A DNA stretch of 53,140 nucleotides from Cyanobacteria bacterium SZAS LIN-3 (GCA_018266215.1 JAFEAV010000043.1:1-53140), one strand, 5' to 3'; positions 42,988 through 51,498 are shown, numbered from the stretch's first letter. Notes: generated from the sequence alone by a model not told the origin. Program-made: numbers and translations.

Positions 42988-43712
42988 TCTGTCCTTCTTA
43001 CTTTGAAAATCATCTCCTTCGAACTTGTTTCGTCGAAGGGCTGGCCTTGCCAATCTCCCAGTACACTTTCGGCAAGCAGTCCTTCCTGTTGCAGCCGTTC
43101 TTCTATGGAACTGCGGGATAGGAATCGCAACTGACTGGGTGAAACTAGACTTTGTTCCGGAAATTCGTATCTCAATTCAAAGGTCATGAGATCCTCATCT
43201 AAACTGAGAAAGCGTCTGCATTCTTTGACCGTGCCCTGCGGGGTCTGCAAGGACATCTCATAATCCCATTGCTCGACCCAATCGATAGCAGGATTGCGCG
43301 ATTCAAAAACAATCAGACCGCCTGGTGCTAGATGGCGGCGCATGGTTGAAAAACATGAGCTTATCGCCCGGTCGTCCACGAGCACCTGAAAAGCGTGACC
43401 GGTCATTATTATCAGGTCAAAGCGCTGGTCCGCCTTGAACTCTTCGGCTGTGCAATGGACCCAGTTGATCTCACGGCCGTGCTTTTTATTTCTCGCTACA
43501 TCCAGCATGGCAGCGGCTGGATCCGCGCCTGTTACCCTGTGACCCCGAGCTGCATAGGCCTGGCACAGGAGTCCTGTACCGCAGCCCAGGTCAAGTATAT
43601 TTTGCGGCGGCTCACCGGCCAGGGCCAGGTAGAAGTCCCGGTCCTCCGACCAACCGCTGTCGAGATCGTAGAGTTCGGCCAGTTTTGGGTCTTCGTAGTG
43701 TGGGTCGGGCAT
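42984..43712 (-). CDS. class I SAM-dependent methyltransferase
   Basis: About 242 residues from ATG 43712. The frame runs back to a GTG at 43775, but that part is encoded by a strong stem-loop and does not look like protein. Motif I ILDLGCGTGLLCQAYA, motif II VTGADPAAAMLDVAR, a motif near WVHCTAEEF, and PGGLIVFESRNP (post-motif III) define a Rossmann-fold methyltransferase of the broad small-molecule (Methyltransf_25) type. The C-terminal part is beta-rich. The substrate cannot be told. Overlaps the dxs stop by 4 bp. Confidence 0.88.
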   Translation of the reverse strand: MPDPHYEDPKLAELYDLDSGWSEDRDFYLALAGEPPQNILDLGCGTGLLCQAYAARGHRVTGADPAAAMLDVARNKKHGREINWVHCTAEEFKADQRFDLIIMTGHAFQVLVDDRAISSCFSTMRRHLAPGGLIVFESRNPAIDWVEQWDYEMSLQTPQGTVKECRRFLSLDEDLMTFELRYEFPEQSLVSPSQLRFLSRSSIEERLQQEGLLAESVLGDWQGQPFDETSSKEMIFKVRRTD

Positions 43713-43737
43713 GGGGGCGGAATACCTCTTCTTACCG

Positions 43738-43783
43738 ACAAAAGTGTGGTCGACAGTTGAGTATCCGTCAACCACACTTTTGT
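43738..43783 (-). promoter_or_regulatory. 17-bp near-perfect inverted repeat upstream of the methyltransferase gene
   Basis: ACAAAAGTGTGGTCGAC (43738-43754) and GTCAACCACACTTTTGT (43767-43783) pair with one mismatch (a G-T wobble in RNA) around a 12-base loop. It lies between the GH5-like gene stop (43823) and the methyltransferase start (43712), 25 bp before the latter. There is no U-tract immediately after the stem in either direction. It could be a transcription attenuator, a read-through barrier, or an operator. Confidence 0.5.
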
Positions 43784-43822
43784 TCAGCTCCCGGTAAAAA
43801 AACTTTTTTTGAAATTTACCTC

Positions 43823-45220
43823 CTAGTCGCCGTGGGTCATGTTCCAGATCTGTTGGCCCCAGGCAGTTCTCGGTCCATTGCCGCGAATGTCGCGGGTGAA
43901 GTTATAAACCCGGTCACCGCCGCTGGTTGCCCAGCGGAAAGGAAGAGCACCGATGCCCAGTCTTTCTACTGCCCGGAACACCGCGTCTGAGCCGCTTTGT
44001 GTATTGACCGGATGCGTGCCGTCGCCTGCGTTGACGTAGCCAAATTCGTCGACAATGACGGCGAAGCCATTGTTGCGCATCTGGTTGACGGCATCAGTGA
44101 GCTGTCTATCGGCATTGGCCGATCCGTTGTAGACGTGTTGCCCGGCGACGATATTGCCGATTTGTTTGAAGTCATCAGCGTGTCTGACTATCGCGCTCTG
44201 TCCGCCTGCGGTTGCACCCTGGCCCCAGAAGTCATCGCCCTGGACGATGATGTTTTTATTGCCGGTGCTGCGAATGGCCCGGTCATAGGTTAGCTCTTCC
44301 TGCAGCCAGGCTTGATCTTCCTTACTGTTGGCCTTGATGGCGCCGCCAGTTTCATTGGGTGTGGCAAACCAGACATAGGGATTGTTCTTGAATTGTTCGC
44401 CTACCTCTCTGGCAAACTTTTCGCGTTCTTTCAATTCATTGCCGCTCGATATTGAGCCCCAGTTGGCATATTTGCCGATGCCGTCCACTATTTCTACGAC
44501 CACGCCGCGTTTGGTGTAGGCGTCCACAACCTTCTGCATCATCTCGCGATCGTAATTATTTACCTGTCCGTAGGCGGTCTTTTGCGGGGCGTTGATGCGG
44601 ATCATGTTGACGCTCCAGTCTTTTGTGATCTTGTCGATGTCTTGCAAGGCCACCTGGGGATTGTCGACATCGAATCCTCGGGGTTGAAACTCTTTGCCCG
44701 AGGGATCATAGATGCGACCGTTGCGGCTGGAGAAATTACCTGTGACCGGTGTTGTGTCGGTCGGGGGGTGCGGACGGGGCAGTGGATCACTGGAGATGGG
44801 AGGGCGTCCGGTTTCGATTGGATCGATTGTCACATCCGGTGGGTGTCTTGTTTCTATGGGATCAATAGTCACATCCGGCGGTGGCACGGGAGACGGCAGT
44901 ACATCATGGCCGTGATCCGGGGGATTTACTCCAGGCCGATTGCCGCCTGGATTGAAGGGAGCGATCAGCTGGCTGAAGGCGGTGAACTCCTGGAGGTTGA
45001 TATTGCCGTCACGGTTGCGGTCAATGGCTTTGAAAATGTCGTCGAAGAGTAATTCCTGTGCGTCGCGGGGTTGGCCCGGTGCCGGCGGCAAGTGGCAGTC
45101 AGTGTGTCGTGGTTGGTAGGCTTCCTGGGCGGCGCTGACGATGCCTGCATTTTCACTGGTGGCGTTGGCGCTTACATTGTCGGCTGGTCTGTTGGCCTGA
45201 TCGTGGCAGGGGTTCGGCAT
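43823..45220 (-). CDS. GH5-like glycoside hydrolase with EF-hand, no signal peptide
   Basis: 465 residues. A polar N-terminal section is followed by one EF-hand loop, DRNRDGNINLQEF (about residues 67-79), then a linker with a duplicated PPDVTIDPIET unit, then a (beta/alpha)8-type domain (about 165-465). The start of that domain, NGRIYDPSGKEFQPRGF, and MIRINAP are typical of GH5 cellulase/mannanase relatives. The presumed acid/base Glu is in ATPNETGG, where GH5 normally has NEP, and the nucleophile Glu is in VIVDEFGY. Activity is plausible but the Thr change near the acid/base is a caution. Despite a family that acts outside the cell, no signal peptide is seen. ATG 45220 has AGGAG 8 nt upstream. 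Confidence 0.78.
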   Translation of the reverse strand: MPNPCHDQANRPADNVSANATSENAGIVSAAQEAYQPRHTDCHLPPAPGQPRDAQELLFDDIFKAIDRNRDGNINLQEFTAFSQLIAPFNPGGNRPGVNPPDHGHDVLPSPVPPPDVTIDPIETRHPPDVTIDPIETGRPPISSDPLPRPHPPTDTTPVTGNFSSRNGRIYDPSGKEFQPRGFDVDNPQVALQDIDKITKDWSVNMIRINAPQKTAYGQVNNYDREMMQKVVDAYTKRGVVVEIVDGIGKYANWGSISSGNELKEREKFAREVGEQFKNNPYVWFATPNETGGAIKANSKEDQAWLQEELTYDRAIRSTGNKNIIVQGDDFWGQGATAGGQSAIVRHADDFKQIGNIVAGQHVYNGSANADRQLTDAVNQMRNNGFAVIVDEFGYVNAGDGTHPVNTQSGSDAVFRAVERLGIGALPFRWATSGGDRVYNFTRDIRGNGPRTAWGQQIWNMTHGD

Positions 45221-45387
45221 ACTTGATACTCCTGGGGCGAGGATAAGAACGCGTCAGCCCTGCACCTCTCCGGCGGAGAGATTGCTGCGTCAAGGGGGAT
45301 TAGTAAGGCGTTGGCTGACTTGCTCATTTAAAACGGCAAGAGTGTCAGAGTTCTGACGGCCGGATTAAATTTGTCCGGCGCCGATTT
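45221..45387. other. intergenic region with a short GC hairpin
   Basis: Leader of the GH5-like gene on the minus strand. CTCTCC (45266-45271) and GGAGAG (45275-45280) form a small perfect hairpin. No promoter pair or known riboswitch is recognised. Confidence 0.3.
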
Positions 45388-46506
45388 CTAGAATTTGAAA
45401 TTGCTTCTATAAGCTCTGTCGAGCGCTTTTGTAGCCAGTTTCCTGGCGGCTGCCGGCGGCAATTTGCCCGAGGTCTGGTAATACTCGGTGAGGGACTGCA
45501 GCGCCATCGGGTAGAGCGCCTTCAGCTGAGCGTATTGTTTCTTGTAGACCGGGCTGCCCTTTGACCATCTCTTCAGACCGGCTTCCACTTCATTTAGTGA
45601 ATTGGACGGCTCAGCCATAGCCCAGGGGCGAATGATGAGATTGGCCCAGGCAAAGGCTGCGTCTGCCTTCAATCTGGGTGTGGCCTGGAAGGTGCCCTCA
45701 TCGCCTTTGGGAATGCCAATAATCTTGTCCAGAAGGAGCGCCAGCTCTCTCAGGGGCCCGCGCGGCAGAAGCTTGAATGCATCCATATTTGGCGCAAATT
45801 TGATTGTGCCTATCAGTTTGACTTTGGAGCCGCCGTCGGGGGCGTAAATTTTCCAGTCGGGGAAGAAGTTATTGTCTCTGGATAGCCAGTTTGACTGGAC
45901 GTTTACGGCAATAAAATTTTTGCTTTGCTTATTGTAGAAAAACCAGGGGCGGTGCCAGAGGTTCCGGTAAATGACAGAGCCTTCGGGAATGCTTGTCGAC
46001 TCAGCTTGTGATTCTTTTTGAGCATCGTTTACTATACTTTCCATCCGGTCCAGGGGCAGGTCGGCATTGACGAAGTACAGGTCGTACCAGTCTCCCTGCC
46101 AGTTCATTTTCTTCTGCCCCACAAGAAATTTGCCGCCTTTGATCGGTACTTTTTGCCAGTAGAGACTGGGCACATTGTCGTGCTCTCTGGCGTTGGTATC
46201 TATGTATTGGGCATCAAACCAGAATGCCTTTGCTCCGGCGACCTCCACGGCCGATCCTTCCGGGGCCAGTACCAGGCCCATATCAGCATTCTTTACCGCC
46301 TCCGTGTTTTCATCAATCTGTGAGCCGCCGGCGTTGAAGGCCAGTTTGGCTGCTTTGAAAACCTGCATACATTCAGGGGACTTGGACCCGGTAATCAATT
46401 TGGGCCACGATGTCTGCGGCCGGATCTCCCTGGCGCTCACTTGTCCGGCGGACAAAATAGTGACCGCCACTGCCAAAAACATCGATGTGGTCTTGCTGCT
46501 TGTCAT
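45388..46506 (-). CDS. secreted protein of unknown function
   Basis: A 372-residue protein with a signal peptide (TSMFLAVAVTILSAGQVSA-RE, about residues 1-25). The mature part is rich in aromatic residues and looks mixed alpha/beta: AKAFWFDAQYIDT, WYDLYFVNADLPLDRM, NLWHRPWFFYNKQSKNF. It ends in a helical section (AAARKLATKALDRAYRSNF). No family is recognised and no active-site motif is clear. It stands on the same strand as the GH5-like gene 170 bp downstream and is divergent from the PAS kinase gene. Confidence 0.7.
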   Translation of the reverse strand: MTSSKTTSMFLAVAVTILSAGQVSAREIRPQTSWPKLITGSKSPECMQVFKAAKLAFNAGGSQIDENTEAVKNADMGLVLAPEGSAVEVAGAKAFWFDAQYIDTNAREHDNVPSLYWQKVPIKGGKFLVGQKKMNWQGDWYDLYFVNADLPLDRMESIVNDAQKESQAESTSIPEGSVIYRNLWHRPWFFYNKQSKNFIAVNVQSNWLSRDNNFFPDWKIYAPDGGSKVKLIGTIKFAPNMDAFKLLPRGPLRELALLLDKIIGIPKGDEGTFQATPRLKADAAFAWANLIIRPWAMAEPSNSLNEVEAGLKRWSKGSPVYKKQYAQLKALYPMALQSLTEYYQTSGKLPPAAARKLATKALDRAYRSNFKF

Positions 46507-46679
46507 GCTTCCCCAATCTTTATCTGGTCCATCGAGTCACACTACTACAGCGCTCAGGGATTTAGGCCGGGTGCGGCGACCTGACCATTATCAATAAGGA
46601 AGGAACTTTACAGTTTTAGCCCTGTCGTCCGGGAGTAGGTGCCCGGTAGGCAGTGCAGAAAATGAGCATTACAAATTAG

Positions 46680-47825
46680 ATGAACAAGCCCCAGGGTGTT
46701 CGAGACGACAGTGCACGTAATCCGCATCCCCAGCCTTCTGAAACGATACAACAAGCGGTCTTTGACGGAACGGCCACCGGCAAATATGCGGTCATCGTCA
46801 CCGACCATTCAAAGCCCGGAGAGCCGGTCGCCTACGTCAACCGCGCTTTTGAGGAGCTGACGGGTTATAAGCTGGCTGAGGTTATCGGAATTCGGCCGCA
46901 TTTTTTATCATCCGTCAATCGTAAGCAGGAAGGCGTAATTGCCCTGGAGTCTGCCATCAAAGCGGGGCGCCCATGCTCAGCGGTGCTGCGGGATCATCGT
47001 AAAGACCAGACCCAGGTCTGGTACCAGGTTTGTCTGGAGCCGGTCTTCAACAGTTCGCATGAGCTCACGCACTTCTTCGGCTGCATGCGCGATGTCACTC
47101 TTTTGGTCGAGGCCGAAGAGACCGAAAAAGACCGTGAGGTATTTATGGCCTCTCTTGCTCACGATTTGCGCACACCTTTAATTGGCACAGATCGCATGTT
47201 TGCTCTGATCAATGAGGGGGCTTGTGGATTTGTCCCTCCTGAACTCGACAATACCCTCAAGCTATTGAGCAGAAGCAATAAGAAGGCGCTGGATCTGGTT
47301 ATGAATCTGCTTGAAGCTTACCGACTGCGTGACACTGTTCAATTGATGCATCCGGAGTTTTTGAATTTTCCGGAATTGCTGCATGACGTCGTTGAGACTG
47401 TGCAATCAGCACAGGAAGAAAAAAGTGTGCAAATTCAGCTGACTGTGGGAAAACATTTCTCGCCCTGCTATCTGGATCGTCTGGCGACCGTCAGATTGTT
47501 GAGCAACCTGCTCGATAATAGTTTCAAATTTACGCCCTCGAATGGGCAGATCTCAGTCACCGCGGAAGTCGTAAAAGAAGAGATTGTCCTGCATGTGATT
47601 GATACCGGAAGTGGTATCAGTGCCGATGACTGGGATATGGTGTTTAGAAAGGGCAAGCGCAGCGGCAAAAAGACCAATAGATTTACACCGGGTTGTGGTC
47701 TTGGTCTGTATATTTGCCGCGAAATAGTGCGGGCCCATCATGGCAGAATTAGTTTCGTCAGCGAAGTCGGAGTCGGTACTGATTTTATGGTGGTACTGCC
47801 GGTAGTGCCTTCGCAGCCTCTTTAA
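46680..47825 (+). CDS. soluble PAS-domain histidine kinase (orphan)
   Basis: 381 residues with no membrane segment. A PAS domain (about residues 25-145: YVNRAFEELTGYKLAEVIGI, WYQVCLEPVFNSSHELTHFFG) resembles LOV-type PAS in layout, but the flavin-binding Cys block (NCRFLQ) is absent (IGIRPHFLSS stands there), so light sensing through flavin is not supported. HisKA has FMASLAHDLRTPLIG with the phospho-His. HATPase boxes: N box LLDNSFKFT, G1 DTGSGIS, G2 CGLGLYI. No response regulator is adjacent. The ATG at 46680 lacks a clear ribosome site. It ends over the recR stop codon (4-bp convergent overlap). Confidence 0.92.
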   Translation: MNKPQGVRDDSARNPHPQPSETIQQAVFDGTATGKYAVIVTDHSKPGEPVAYVNRAFEELTGYKLAEVIGIRPHFLSSVNRKQEGVIALESAIKAGRPCSAVLRDHRKDQTQVWYQVCLEPVFNSSHELTHFFGCMRDVTLLVEAEETEKDREVFMASLAHDLRTPLIGTDRMFALINEGACGFVPPELDNTLKLLSRSNKKALDLVMNLLEAYRLRDTVQLMHPEFLNFPELLHDVVETVQSAQEEKSVQIQLTVGKHFSPCYLDRLATVRLLSNLLDNSFKFTPSNGQISVTAEVVKEEIVLHVIDTGSGISADDWDMVFRKGKRSGKKTNRFTPGCGLGLYICREIVRAHHGRISFVSEVGVGTDFMVVLPVVPSQPL

Positions 47826-48418
47826 AGTTCTCTTCTGCCTTCGAGCGCTCGGGTCAGAGTTACTTCGTCCGCGTATTCCAGGTCGGAGCCCATCGGCAGG
47901 CCGAAGGCTATGCGGGTCACCTTAATGGCAAGTGGTTTTAGCAGGCTGGAGATGTACAGAACCGTGGCGTCGCCCTCTATGGTCGGGTTGATGGCCAGGA
48001 TTACTTCCTTGACGCCTTCTTGATGCGAGCGGTTGAGCAACTCGCGTACTTTCAACTGCTCAGGACCGCGACCTTCCAGTGGCGAAATCAAGCCGTTGAG
48101 GACGTGGTAAAAGCCCTTGTACTCGCGGGTCTTTTCCAGGGCGACAACATCACGACTATCGGCTACGACGCAAATAGTCGTGACGTCGCGTCTTTCACTG
48201 GAGCAGATTTCGCAGGGATCATTGGCCGAGAGATGGAAGCAGCGACTGCAGTGCTTGACTTTGTCTTTGGCTTCCAGAAGGCTCTCGGAGAAGCGCTTCA
48301 CTTCCTCCGCCGGCATATTGAGGACATAAAATGCCATGCGCTGGGCAGACTTGGGACCGACCCCGGGGAATCTTTGAAATTCCTCGATCAGTCTGGCTAG
48401 AGGCGGGGTGAAGTACAT
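47822..48418 (-). CDS. recR: recombination mediator RecR
   Basis: Helps load RecA at gaps as part of RecFOR. 198 residues, the typical length. Helix-hairpin-helix FPGVGPKSAQRMAF, the zinc motif C-x2-C-x8-C-x2-C (CSRCFHLSANDPCEIC), and a Toprim domain (ICVVADSRDVVALE, LAINPTIEGDATVLYI). It follows ybaB by 7 bp, the common ybaB-recR order. Confidence 0.97.
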   Translation of the reverse strand: MYFTPPLARLIEEFQRFPGVGPKSAQRMAFYVLNMPAEEVKRFSESLLEAKDKVKHCSRCFHLSANDPCEICSSERRDVTTICVVADSRDVVALEKTREYKGFYHVLNGLISPLEGRGPEQLKVRELLNRSHQEGVKEVILAINPTIEGDATVLYISSLLKPLAIKVTRIAFGLPMGSDLEYADEVTLTRALEGRREL

Positions 48419-48425
48419 CGAGTTA

Positions 48426-48731
48426 TTAGAATCCCATGCCCGGGGGCATGATCGCCTGCATCTTGCGGGCGCCTACTTCTTTGGCCTTGTTGGCGGCATC
48501 GTTGACGGCCGTCAGGAGGAGGTCTTCGAGCATGCCGGGGTCGCCGGCGTCGATTGCTTCGGGCTTGATTTTGATTGATTTGAACTGGAAATCGCCGGTG
48601 CAGGTGACTCTGACGGCGCCGCCGCCGGCCTGGCCTTCAACGGTTGCGGTGGTGAGCTCTTGCTGGGCTTTGGCCATGTCCTGTTGGGCCTTGGCTACGG
48701 CCTGCATCAGCTGATTCATGTCGGGTTGCAT
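48426..48731 (-). CDS. YbaB/EbfC family nucleoid-associated protein
   Basis: A 101-residue DNA-binding dimer of the YbaB family. A helical N-terminus (MNQLMQAVAKAQQDMAKAQ) is followed by the strand region VEGQAGGGAVRVTCTGDF and the IKIKPEAID and LLTAVNDAANKAKEV segments. It is directly upstream of recR, as in many bacteria. The AAGGA site 9 nt before ATG 48731 supports the start. Confidence 0.93.
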   Translation of the reverse strand: MQPDMNQLMQAVAKAQQDMAKAQQELTTATVEGQAGGGAVRVTCTGDFQFKSIKIKPEAIDAGDPGMLEDLLLTAVNDAANKAKEVGARKMQAIMPPGMGF

Positions 48732-48883
48732 CTAGTTTAGTCCTTCTTCTTTGTGCCAAAACGCGGTCAAAGGCCCATTATCTCATAAAGGCGGGCGGTA
48801 AATCTTTCTTAAGGGGATGGCTTCTAAACCCATTCATGAAGCCAATAGTAATTATACTTAATGACTATTTGGAGAGATTATAA

Positions 48884-49060
48884 ATGCAAGACTTTGAAAC
48901 CCACGCGGAAGACGCGGAAGCAAAGGAAAGCGAGCAGGACGTCGTTGAGCGTTCCAAAGGCATGCTCAAGTATTTGCTCAAGCGCTTCATTCTGATTGTC
49001 AGCTTCGGACCTGGAGTACTCGGCTTCCTCTGGCTGCTGGGTCGCATAGTTAAACGCTAG
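48884..49060 (+). CDS. 58-residue single-pass membrane protein
   Basis: A small ORF with a strong ribosome site (GGAGAG, 7 nt before ATG 48884) and a possible -10 (TATACT, 48853-48858). The first half is acidic and polar (FETHAEDAEAKESEQDVVE), then a basic helix (LKYLLKR), one membrane segment (FILIVSFGPGVLGFLWLLG) and a basic end (RIVKR). Its stop (TAG 49058-49060) touches the possible GTG start of the acyltransferase gene, so it is probably the first gene of that unit. A membrane adaptor for the acyltransferases is a reasonable guess. Confidence 0.65.
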   Translation: MQDFETHAEDAEAKESEQDVVERSKGMLKYLLKRFILIVSFGPGVLGFLWLLGRIVKR

Positions 49061-49953
49061 TGGGGCCTGTGACTACCATGCCGTCCTGGAAGTCTGTTCC
49101 TCCGAAGGAAGCTTTCAAGGTCTTTGCCCAGCGCAACCCGACCTTCGTAAACCGTTACAGCGGTGAAGAGGACGAGTTTGGTTTTGACATGGAGTCTTTT
49201 GCCGTCTGGGAGCCATTTTTCCGCTTCCTCTACGAGGAATATTTCCGCGTTACCGTGCGCGGTATCGAAAATATCCCCTCGGACGGTCGGGGCATTCTCA
49301 TCGGCAACCATTCCGGCCTCTTGCCGGTGGATGCGGCGATGATGGCCGTGGCCATGTGTCATGTCCACAAGAGCCCCCGGCGCATCAGGTATCTGGTCAC
49401 CGATTGGTTCTTTTCCACACCCATGCTCGGCGAATGGACTCTGGCCATGGGTCAGGTGCGCGCCAGTCTGGACAATGCCCGGGTGCTTCTCGACCGCGAA
49501 GAGCTGATTGGCATTTATCCCGAAGGCGTCCGCGGTGTGGGCAAGCCCTTCCGCGAACGTTACCGTGTCCTTGATTTTCACCCCGGTTTTGTCCAGCTGG
49601 CTATTGCCACCCAGACCCCGCTCATCCCTGTTGCCACTATTGGCGGTGATGAGATTTATCCTGAAATCGTCAATGTGAAGTCTATCGCCAGGGCTCTGGG
49701 GATGCCCTTTTTCCCGATTACACCAGGTTTCCCCTGGTTGCCCTTCCCCCTCATGCTTTTCCCCCTGCCTGTGCGCTGGATGATACATGTGCACAAGCCC
49801 ATCGACCTCGGGTATCCACCCGAAAAAGCTTCCGATCGCAGGCTGGTTTTAAAGCTTGCTCGTGAGATTCAGTACGAAATTCAACGCGACCTCAACCGAA
49901 TGTTCAAAGAGCGTCGCCGCCTGTTCACTTCGCCAGACGGCGAAGAAATCTAA
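49060..49953 (+). CDS. PlsC-like glycerolipid acyltransferase, intact active site
   Basis: About 297 residues from GTG 49060; GTG 49069 and ATG 49078 are alternatives and the ribosome site does not decide. The acyltransferase motif I has the catalytic His and Asp in GNHSGLLPVDAAM, in the longer-spaced form seen in the DGAT/mycobacterial-type branch. Motif III is IYPEGVRGVGK, and the later IPVATIGGDEIYP and PFPLMLFPLP parts are typical of the same branch. It is likely to acylate a lipid acceptor such as lysophosphatidate, at the inner membrane face; the natural acceptor is not known. It is followed 15 bp later by a paralogue with a broken motif I. Confidence 0.88.
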   Translation: MGPVTTMPSWKSVPPKEAFKVFAQRNPTFVNRYSGEEDEFGFDMESFAVWEPFFRFLYEEYFRVTVRGIENIPSDGRGILIGNHSGLLPVDAAMMAVAMCHVHKSPRRIRYLVTDWFFSTPMLGEWTLAMGQVRASLDNARVLLDREELIGIYPEGVRGVGKPFRERYRVLDFHPGFVQLAIATQTPLIPVATIGGDEIYPEIVNVKSIARALGMPFFPITPGFPWLPFPLMLFPLPVRWMIHVHKPIDLGYPPEKASDRRLVLKLAREIQYEIQRDLNRMFKERRRLFTSPDGEEI

Positions 49954-49968
49954 AACGAGGACAAAACA

Positions 49969-50787
49969 GTGAGCCAGTTTCTTTCCAATTACCGCGACTT
50001 CCTCAGGCAGTCAGGCAAAAGTGACAAATATCACGGCTTTGACCTGAGGGTGCTTGCCCGGGTTGAGCCATTTTTGAGCTTCATCTATCACGACTGGTGG
50101 CGGGTCGAATTTAATGGCCTGGAAAAATTGCCCAGCGAAGGCGCGGGCTTGATTGTCGGCAATTCCGGCAGCTTCCTGCCCTGGCCGGCCTTGATGTTGC
50201 TCTATGCGCTGATGTCATCGCGCACCAATCCCCGGCGCATTCACTTCGTGGCCGACCTTGACTGGATCAAGGACGAGCGTCTCTACGCCTTCCTTGTCGA
50301 GCTGGGCTTCGTACCTTTCTCCTCAGCCAATATGAAACGTCTTTTCGCTAAAGGTGAATTGGTGGCGATTTTCCCCGAAGGCATCAGCGGTCTCACCCGC
50401 AACTTTGCCAATCGCGGCCGCTTGATCGAGTTTGACTGGGTCAAGCTATTGCCCGCGGTCGAGGAAGGCGTGACGATTTTCCCGCTGGCCACTCTCGGTT
50501 GCGATGAAGCGACACCGATTTTGACTAATCTTGAATCCCTGGCAAAGCTTGTTGGTCTGCCGGCATTTCCGATTACGCCATTTTTCCCCTGGTTGCCTTT
50601 TCCTTTCAACCTGGCCTCTCTGCCTACAAAATGGCAAATGAGCCTGCTCAAACCGCTGACCTACGATGTCGCGGTAGAGCGCGACAAAATAGAAGAAACG
50701 GTAATGAAACAGGCTCAGTTTGCTGAAGGCGAGATACAAGCCGAACTTAATCGACTCTTGCGGCAGCAGTGGCGCCACCAGGGGTAG
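49969..50787 (+). CDS. PlsC-like paralogue lacking the catalytic His and Asp (probable pseudoenzyme)
   Basis: 272 residues, clearly paralogous to the preceding gene along its length (FIYHDWWRVEFNGLEKLPSEG, IFPEGISGLTRNF, PITPFFPWLPFPF). In the motif I position it reads GNSGSFLPWPALM where the neighbour has GNHSGLLPVDAAM: His is Ser and Asp is Pro. Motif III (FPEG) is kept. The frame is intact and the GTG start has GAGG 8 nt upstream, so it looks maintained, not decaying. By analogy with other pseudoenzyme pairs, it could be a regulatory or structural partner of the active enzyme. This is inferred from residues I can see; activity by a different residue set cannot be excluded. Confidence 0.85.
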   Translation: MSQFLSNYRDFLRQSGKSDKYHGFDLRVLARVEPFLSFIYHDWWRVEFNGLEKLPSEGAGLIVGNSGSFLPWPALMLLYALMSSRTNPRRIHFVADLDWIKDERLYAFLVELGFVPFSSANMKRLFAKGELVAIFPEGISGLTRNFANRGRLIEFDWVKLLPAVEEGVTIFPLATLGCDEATPILTNLESLAKLVGLPAFPITPFFPWLPFPFNLASLPTKWQMSLLKPLTYDVAVERDKIEETVMKQAQFAEGEIQAELNRLLRQQWRHQG

Positions 50788-50805
50788 TGAGAAGGGCAAC
50801 TTGGT

Positions 50806-51498
50806 TTAAGCTGTCCTCAATTCACTGACTTCCTTGAGTATTCTCAGGACCGTCTTTTGCGAGCGGTGCGCGACGTACGGATTTTCATCCTCGGCCAGCA
50901 CTTTGAGCACGGCAATCGGAACCGTGTAGCTCTCTGCGACCCTCATTCTTACATCAGGATGTTCGTCTCTCGCCAGTTTCCAAATGGTTTTAATTGATGT
51001 GTTCATATTTTCAGCCACAGCGGCCCGTACTTGCGCATCCTCATGGGTGGCAAGCCTGGCTAGGGTAGTGCTGTGAGTTCTGGGGTTTTCGGCAATACGC
51101 TCGAGCAATGAATTGGGAGCGTTTCGCGTCAGGTGTTCCAGAACGGGCGGAGGAGTGTTTGGATTGATGGCCAATAGCCAGCGAATCTTAGCCGCCTCAA
51201 GCGCAGCTTGTGTATTTGTCTGCTTTTCTTGGGGCCGTTTTTTTACGGCTTGGGTGGCGTTCCCGTCGGGCTGGGAATCACCTTCACGGTTGCACAATAA
51301 CACTTTAAGTGCCTCCTTAATTTGTTTTTCTGGTTCGTCCCAATTGAATGAATAGGCGAAGGACAGGTCATATTCGACAATCGGACGGTTTTCTACCAGG
51401 GCAACGCCTTTGAACAAATCTGCCAGTGCTTGTTCCGCCTCTCGGCTTGGGCAATCACTAACAGGTGCACTTTTACCTTGAGAGTTTTTTTTTCTCAT
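50806..51498 (-). CDS. leucine-rich repeat variant (LRV) protein 1
   Basis: A 230-residue soluble protein. A non-repeat N-terminus (about 1-105) is followed by about five units of 23-24 residues of the LRV type (NPNTPPPVLEHLTRN, NPRTHSTTLARLATHEDAQVR, NMNTSIKTIWKLARDEHPDVR, SYTVPIAVLKVLAEDENPYV). Such alpha-helical solenoids bind other proteins. A second member lies at 51796-52332. The Azotobacter LRV protein carries an iron-sulphur site; no Cys cluster of that kind is seen here. ATG 51498 has AGGA 8 nt upstream. Its stop is 18 bp from the convergent acyltransferase paralogue. Confidence 0.8.
   Translation of the reverse strand: MRKKNSQGKSAPVSDCPSREAEQALADLFKGVALVENRPIVEYDLSFAYSFNWDEPEKQIKEALKVLLCNREGDSQPDGNATQAVKKRPQEKQTNTQAALEAAKIRWLLAINPNTPPPVLEHLTRNAPNSLLERIAENPRTHSTTLARLATHEDAQVRAAVAENMNTSIKTIWKLARDEHPDVRMRVAESYTVPIAVLKVLAEDENPYVAHRSQKTVLRILKEVSELRTA

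Noticed and set aside
46680..47150. Possible LOV photoreceptor domain in the PAS kinase
   Set aside because: The conserved flavin-binding cysteine motif is missing; only the general PAS pattern is present.
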